A DNA stretch of 10,921 nt from contig CATPBN010000184.1 of assembly GCA_955652635.1 (NCBI GenBank), positions 1 to 10,921 of the forward strand, read 5' to 3'. This document shows, piece by piece, positions 9,362 to 10,921 of this stretch. The notes beneath the pieces are model-generated. The model saw nothing but the letters and a program-made list of their open reading frames with translations. It did no database searches and was not told where the DNA came from. A program made the translations under genes and the position numbers. Positions within the stretch are counted from its first letter, which is position 1, and each line of letters begins with the position of its first letter. This DNA comes from an uncultured Gemmatimonadaceae bacterium. Lineage in GTDB: Bacteria > Gemmatimonadota > Gemmatimonadetes > Gemmatimonadales > Gemmatimonadaceae.

Positions 9362-10626
9362 GCCGTAAGACGCTCGCGCGGCCAGTGGTCCTCGAGGGGA
9401 TCGGACTGCACTTGGGTGTACCGTGCAAAATTACCTTTCAGCCAGCGCCCGCAAGGCAGGGAATAGTTTTTCGTCGCACCGACTGCGCCGGGTTGCCCCG
9501 CATACGAGCGCATGTGAGCGAAGTGAGCGCGAGCGAGCGGCGGACTCAGCTCGGCAAAGGCGAACACGCTGTGCACACCGTGGAGCATGTACTGGCGGCG
9601 GTGGCGGGACTCGGTATCGACGATGTGACAATCGACATGAATGCTCCGGAGCCGCCGATTCTCGATGGAAGCGCGGCGCCGTTCGTCGAGGCGCTGTCCA
9701 AAGCGGGGCTGGCTGAGCTGGACGGTGAGCCGGATTTCCTGGATCTCACCGAGCCCGTGAGGATCATAGATGGAGCGTCAGTTTACGAAGCGTACCCAGC
9801 CCGGCAGCTGGAGCTGGATGTAACTATCGAGTTCCCGCATCCACGGATAGGCAGACAGTCACGCCGGTTTGTGGTTACCAGGGACTCGTTCGTTAGCGAG
9901 TTGTCGAGAGCGAGGACGTTCGGGTTCGTTCACGAAGTGGACATTCTGCGAGCCAAGGGACTGATAAAGGGCGCCTCGCTCAGTAATGCGGTAGTGCTCG
10001 ATCACAGCGATATTCTGAGTGGCGATCTTCGCTGGAGTGACGAGTTCGTGCGTCACAAGGCATTGGACTGCTTGGGCGATCTGGCGCTTGCCGGCGCGCG
10101 GGTGCGAGCACGCATAGTGGCGGTCAAGCCCAGCCATCGTGGAACGGTGACACTGGTGCGGGAGCTGATCAAAGGCGCAAGAAAGGAGAAGTCGATGTAT
10201 ACGATTGAAGACATCATGAAGGTCCTGCCCCACCGCTACCCGTTCCTCTTGGTGGACCGGATTCTCGAGATCGAGGAAAAGAAGCGGATCGTCGGGCTCA
10301 AGAACGTCACCATCAACGAGCCTTTTTTTCAGGGACACTTTCCCGGGCACCCGATCATGCCCGGTGTGCTCATCATCGAGGCGATGGCGCAGGTCGAGGG
10401 AATGCTTCTGATGGGCTCCGTCGAGGACCCGGAAAGCAAAGTCGTTTACTTCATGTCGCTCGACAACGTGAAGTTCCGCCGGCCCGTCAAGCCTGGCGAT
10501 CAGATCCGGTTCGAGCTCGAGATCACCCAGCTCCGGGGCACCGTTTGCAAAATGCGCGGAGTTGGAAAGGTGGAAGGCGAGGTCGTCGCCGAGGCGGACA
10601 TGGCAGCGATGGTGCGCGACCGATGA
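9358..10626 (+). CDS. lpxC-fabZ: Bifunctional UDP-3-O-acyl-GlcNAc deacetylase / 3-hydroxyacyl-ACP dehydratase (LpxC-FabZ fusion)
   Basis: Two complete enzymes in one 422-residue chain. Residues 1 to about 275 are LpxC, the zinc deacetylase that commits to lipid A synthesis: the opening GIGLHLG, catalytic Glu76 and zinc ligand His77 in TVEH, zinc ligands His233 and Asp237 with Lys234 in RHKALDCLGD, and His260 at the place of the E. coli general acid His265. Residues 280-422 are FabZ, which dehydrates 3-hydroxyacyl-ACP in fatty acid elongation: LPHRYPFLLVDR, then GHFPGHPIMPG with catalytic His327, and Glu341 in IEAMAQ, 14 residues apart as in E. coli FabZ (His54/Glu68). The fusion is known from Bacteroidetes and relatives. 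It joins two enzymes that draw on the same hydroxyacyl-ACP pool. The GTG start overlaps the lpxD stop (GTGA) and has only a weak GGAAAG before it. The linker is very short (KGARKEKS) and its DNA contains a good ribosome binding site ahead of Met280, so a separate FabZ may also be made. It overlaps lpxA by 4 nt. Confidence 0.95.
   Translation: MSRKTLARPVVLEGIGLHLGVPCKITFQPAPARQGIVFRRTDCAGLPRIRAHVSEVSASERRTQLGKGEHAVHTVEHVLAAVAGLGIDDVTIDMNAPEPPILDGSAAPFVEALSKAGLAELDGEPDFLDLTEPVRIIDGASVYEAYPARQLELDVTIEFPHPRIGRQSRRFVVTRDSFVSELSRARTFGFVHEVDILRAKGLIKGASLSNAVVLDHSDILSGDLRWSDEFVRHKALDCLGDLALAGARVRARIVAVKPSHRGTVTLVRELIKGARKEKSMYTIEDIMKVLPHRYPFLLVDRILEIEEKKRIVGLKNVTINEPFFQGHFPGHPIMPGVLIIEAMAQVEGMLLMGSVEDPESKVVYFMSLDNVKFRRPVKPGDQIRFELEITQLRGTVCKMRGVGKVEGEVVAEADMAAMVRDR
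10182..10197 (+). promoter_or_regulatory. Internal ribosome binding site and ATG at the LpxC-FabZ junction
   Basis: aaaggag at 10182-10188 lies 6 nt before the in-frame ATG at 10195-10197, near-ideal Shine-Dalgarno spacing. Translation from this ATG would give a 143-residue protein beginning MYTIEDIMKVLPHRYPFLL, the length and start of ordinary stand-alone FabZ. It is a better match than the sites before lpxD, lpxC or lpxA in this window. Use in the cell is inference. Confidence 0.5.
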
Positions 10627-10921
10627 GCGGCAGGCGGATCCACCCGACCGCGATAGTCTCGCCGGACGCGGAGATCGGATCAAACGTCGAGATTGGTGCG
10701 TTCGCAATCGTTGGCGAGGGATGCTCGATCGGTGACGACTGCGTTATCTCTCCGCGCGCCACTCTCGAGCGCAACGTCGCCCTCGGCCCTCTCTGCAGGG
10801 TTGGCATCGGTAGCGTTGTTGGCGGGCCGCCTCAGGACCTCAAGTTCGCCGGGGAAGAGACGACAGTAGTGATTGGAGAGGGCACGGTGATCCGCGAGTA
10901 CGCCACGATCAACCGCGGCAC
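10623..10921 (+). CDS. lpxA: Acyl-ACP--UDP-N-acetylglucosamine O-acyltransferase LpxA, N-terminal part
   Basis: The first 99 residues are visible before the window ends. They begin MSGRRIHPTAIVSPDAEIGSN and show hexapeptide repeats (IHPTAIV, AEIGSN, VEIGAF, CSIGDD) of a left-handed beta-helix, followed by GGPPQDLKFAGEE, which matches the LpxA motif around PQDLKYAGE, and VIREYATINRG, equivalent to the E. coli IRESVTIHRG segment with Asn for His. LpxA performs the first lipid A step, moving a hydroxyacyl chain from ACP to the 3-position of UDP-GlcNAc. The catalytic His (125 in E. coli) lies beyond the window, so activity cannot be judged. The ATG overlaps the lpxC-fabZ stop (ATGA). Gene order after LpxC-FabZ and the QDLK segment make LpxA much more likely than other hexapeptide transferases. 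Confidence 0.93.
   Translation, partial: MSGRRIHPTAIVSPDAEIGSNVEIGAFAIVGEGCSIGDDCVISPRATLERNVALGPLCRVGIGSVVGGPPQDLKFAGEETTVVIGEGTVIREYATINRG

Noticed and set aside
9517..9545. gtgagcg/gcgagcg micro-repeats in lpxC
   Set aside because: They encode ordinary LpxC residues (HVSEVSASERRT) and stay in frame without length anomaly; no sign of a functional repeat.

Overview
The window is a dense, high-GC stretch with every gene on the + strand. It carries nine genes, the first and last cut by the window edges. It comes from a diderm, LPS-making bacterium, since it holds outer-membrane lipoprotein export (Lol), outer-membrane protein assembly (BamA and Skp) and lipid A synthesis (LpxD, LpxC, LpxA). 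The LpxC-FabZ fusion, an McsA/McsB/ClpC cassette in a diderm, and a TAnnTTTG-like -10 box before bamA together suggest the Fibrobacteres-Chlorobi-Bacteroidetes side of the tree, most likely Gemmatimonadota. That placement is inference from memory of gene content, not a measured phylogeny.

Region 1 (1-5118) reads as one operon: the end of a LolC/E-type permease, lolD, mcsA, mcsB and clpC. The first four genes overlap or abut (ATGA, TAA-ATG, TAATG), so translational coupling is likely; clpC follows after 85 nt with its own ribosome binding site. LolD with the permease would power lipoprotein release from the inner membrane. McsB with its activator McsA would phosphorylate protein arginines, and ClpC would recognise and unfold the marked proteins for ClpP. 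The usual Firmicutes repressor gene ctsR is not present; lolD sits directly before mcsA. A perfect 15-bp terminator hairpin at 5140-5182 closes the operon.

Region 2 (5183-10921) is the classic bamA-skp-lpxD-lpxC/fabZ-lpxA envelope operon, continuing past the window. From skp onward each gene overlaps the next by 4 nt (GTGA or ATGA). BamA and Skp handle outer-membrane proteins, while LpxA, LpxC and LpxD are the first three enzymes of lipid A synthesis. FabZ, fused to LpxC, feeds fatty acid elongation, which competes for the same hydroxyacyl-ACP pool.

The known families explain all the genes; I see no new protein system. The points most worth a second look are at the RNA or motif level: two tandem inverted repeats at the lpxD start, one of them a perfect 30-bp palindrome; a strong internal ribosome binding site and ATG exactly at the LpxC-FabZ junction; an McsB whose phosphoarginine-sensing motif is partly lost although the ClpC receptor residues are kept; and the placement of the arginine phosphorylation cassette between Lol and Bam genes. 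No stretch longer than 124 bases lacks a gene, and I saw no tRNA, rRNA, insertion sequence or CRISPR array.
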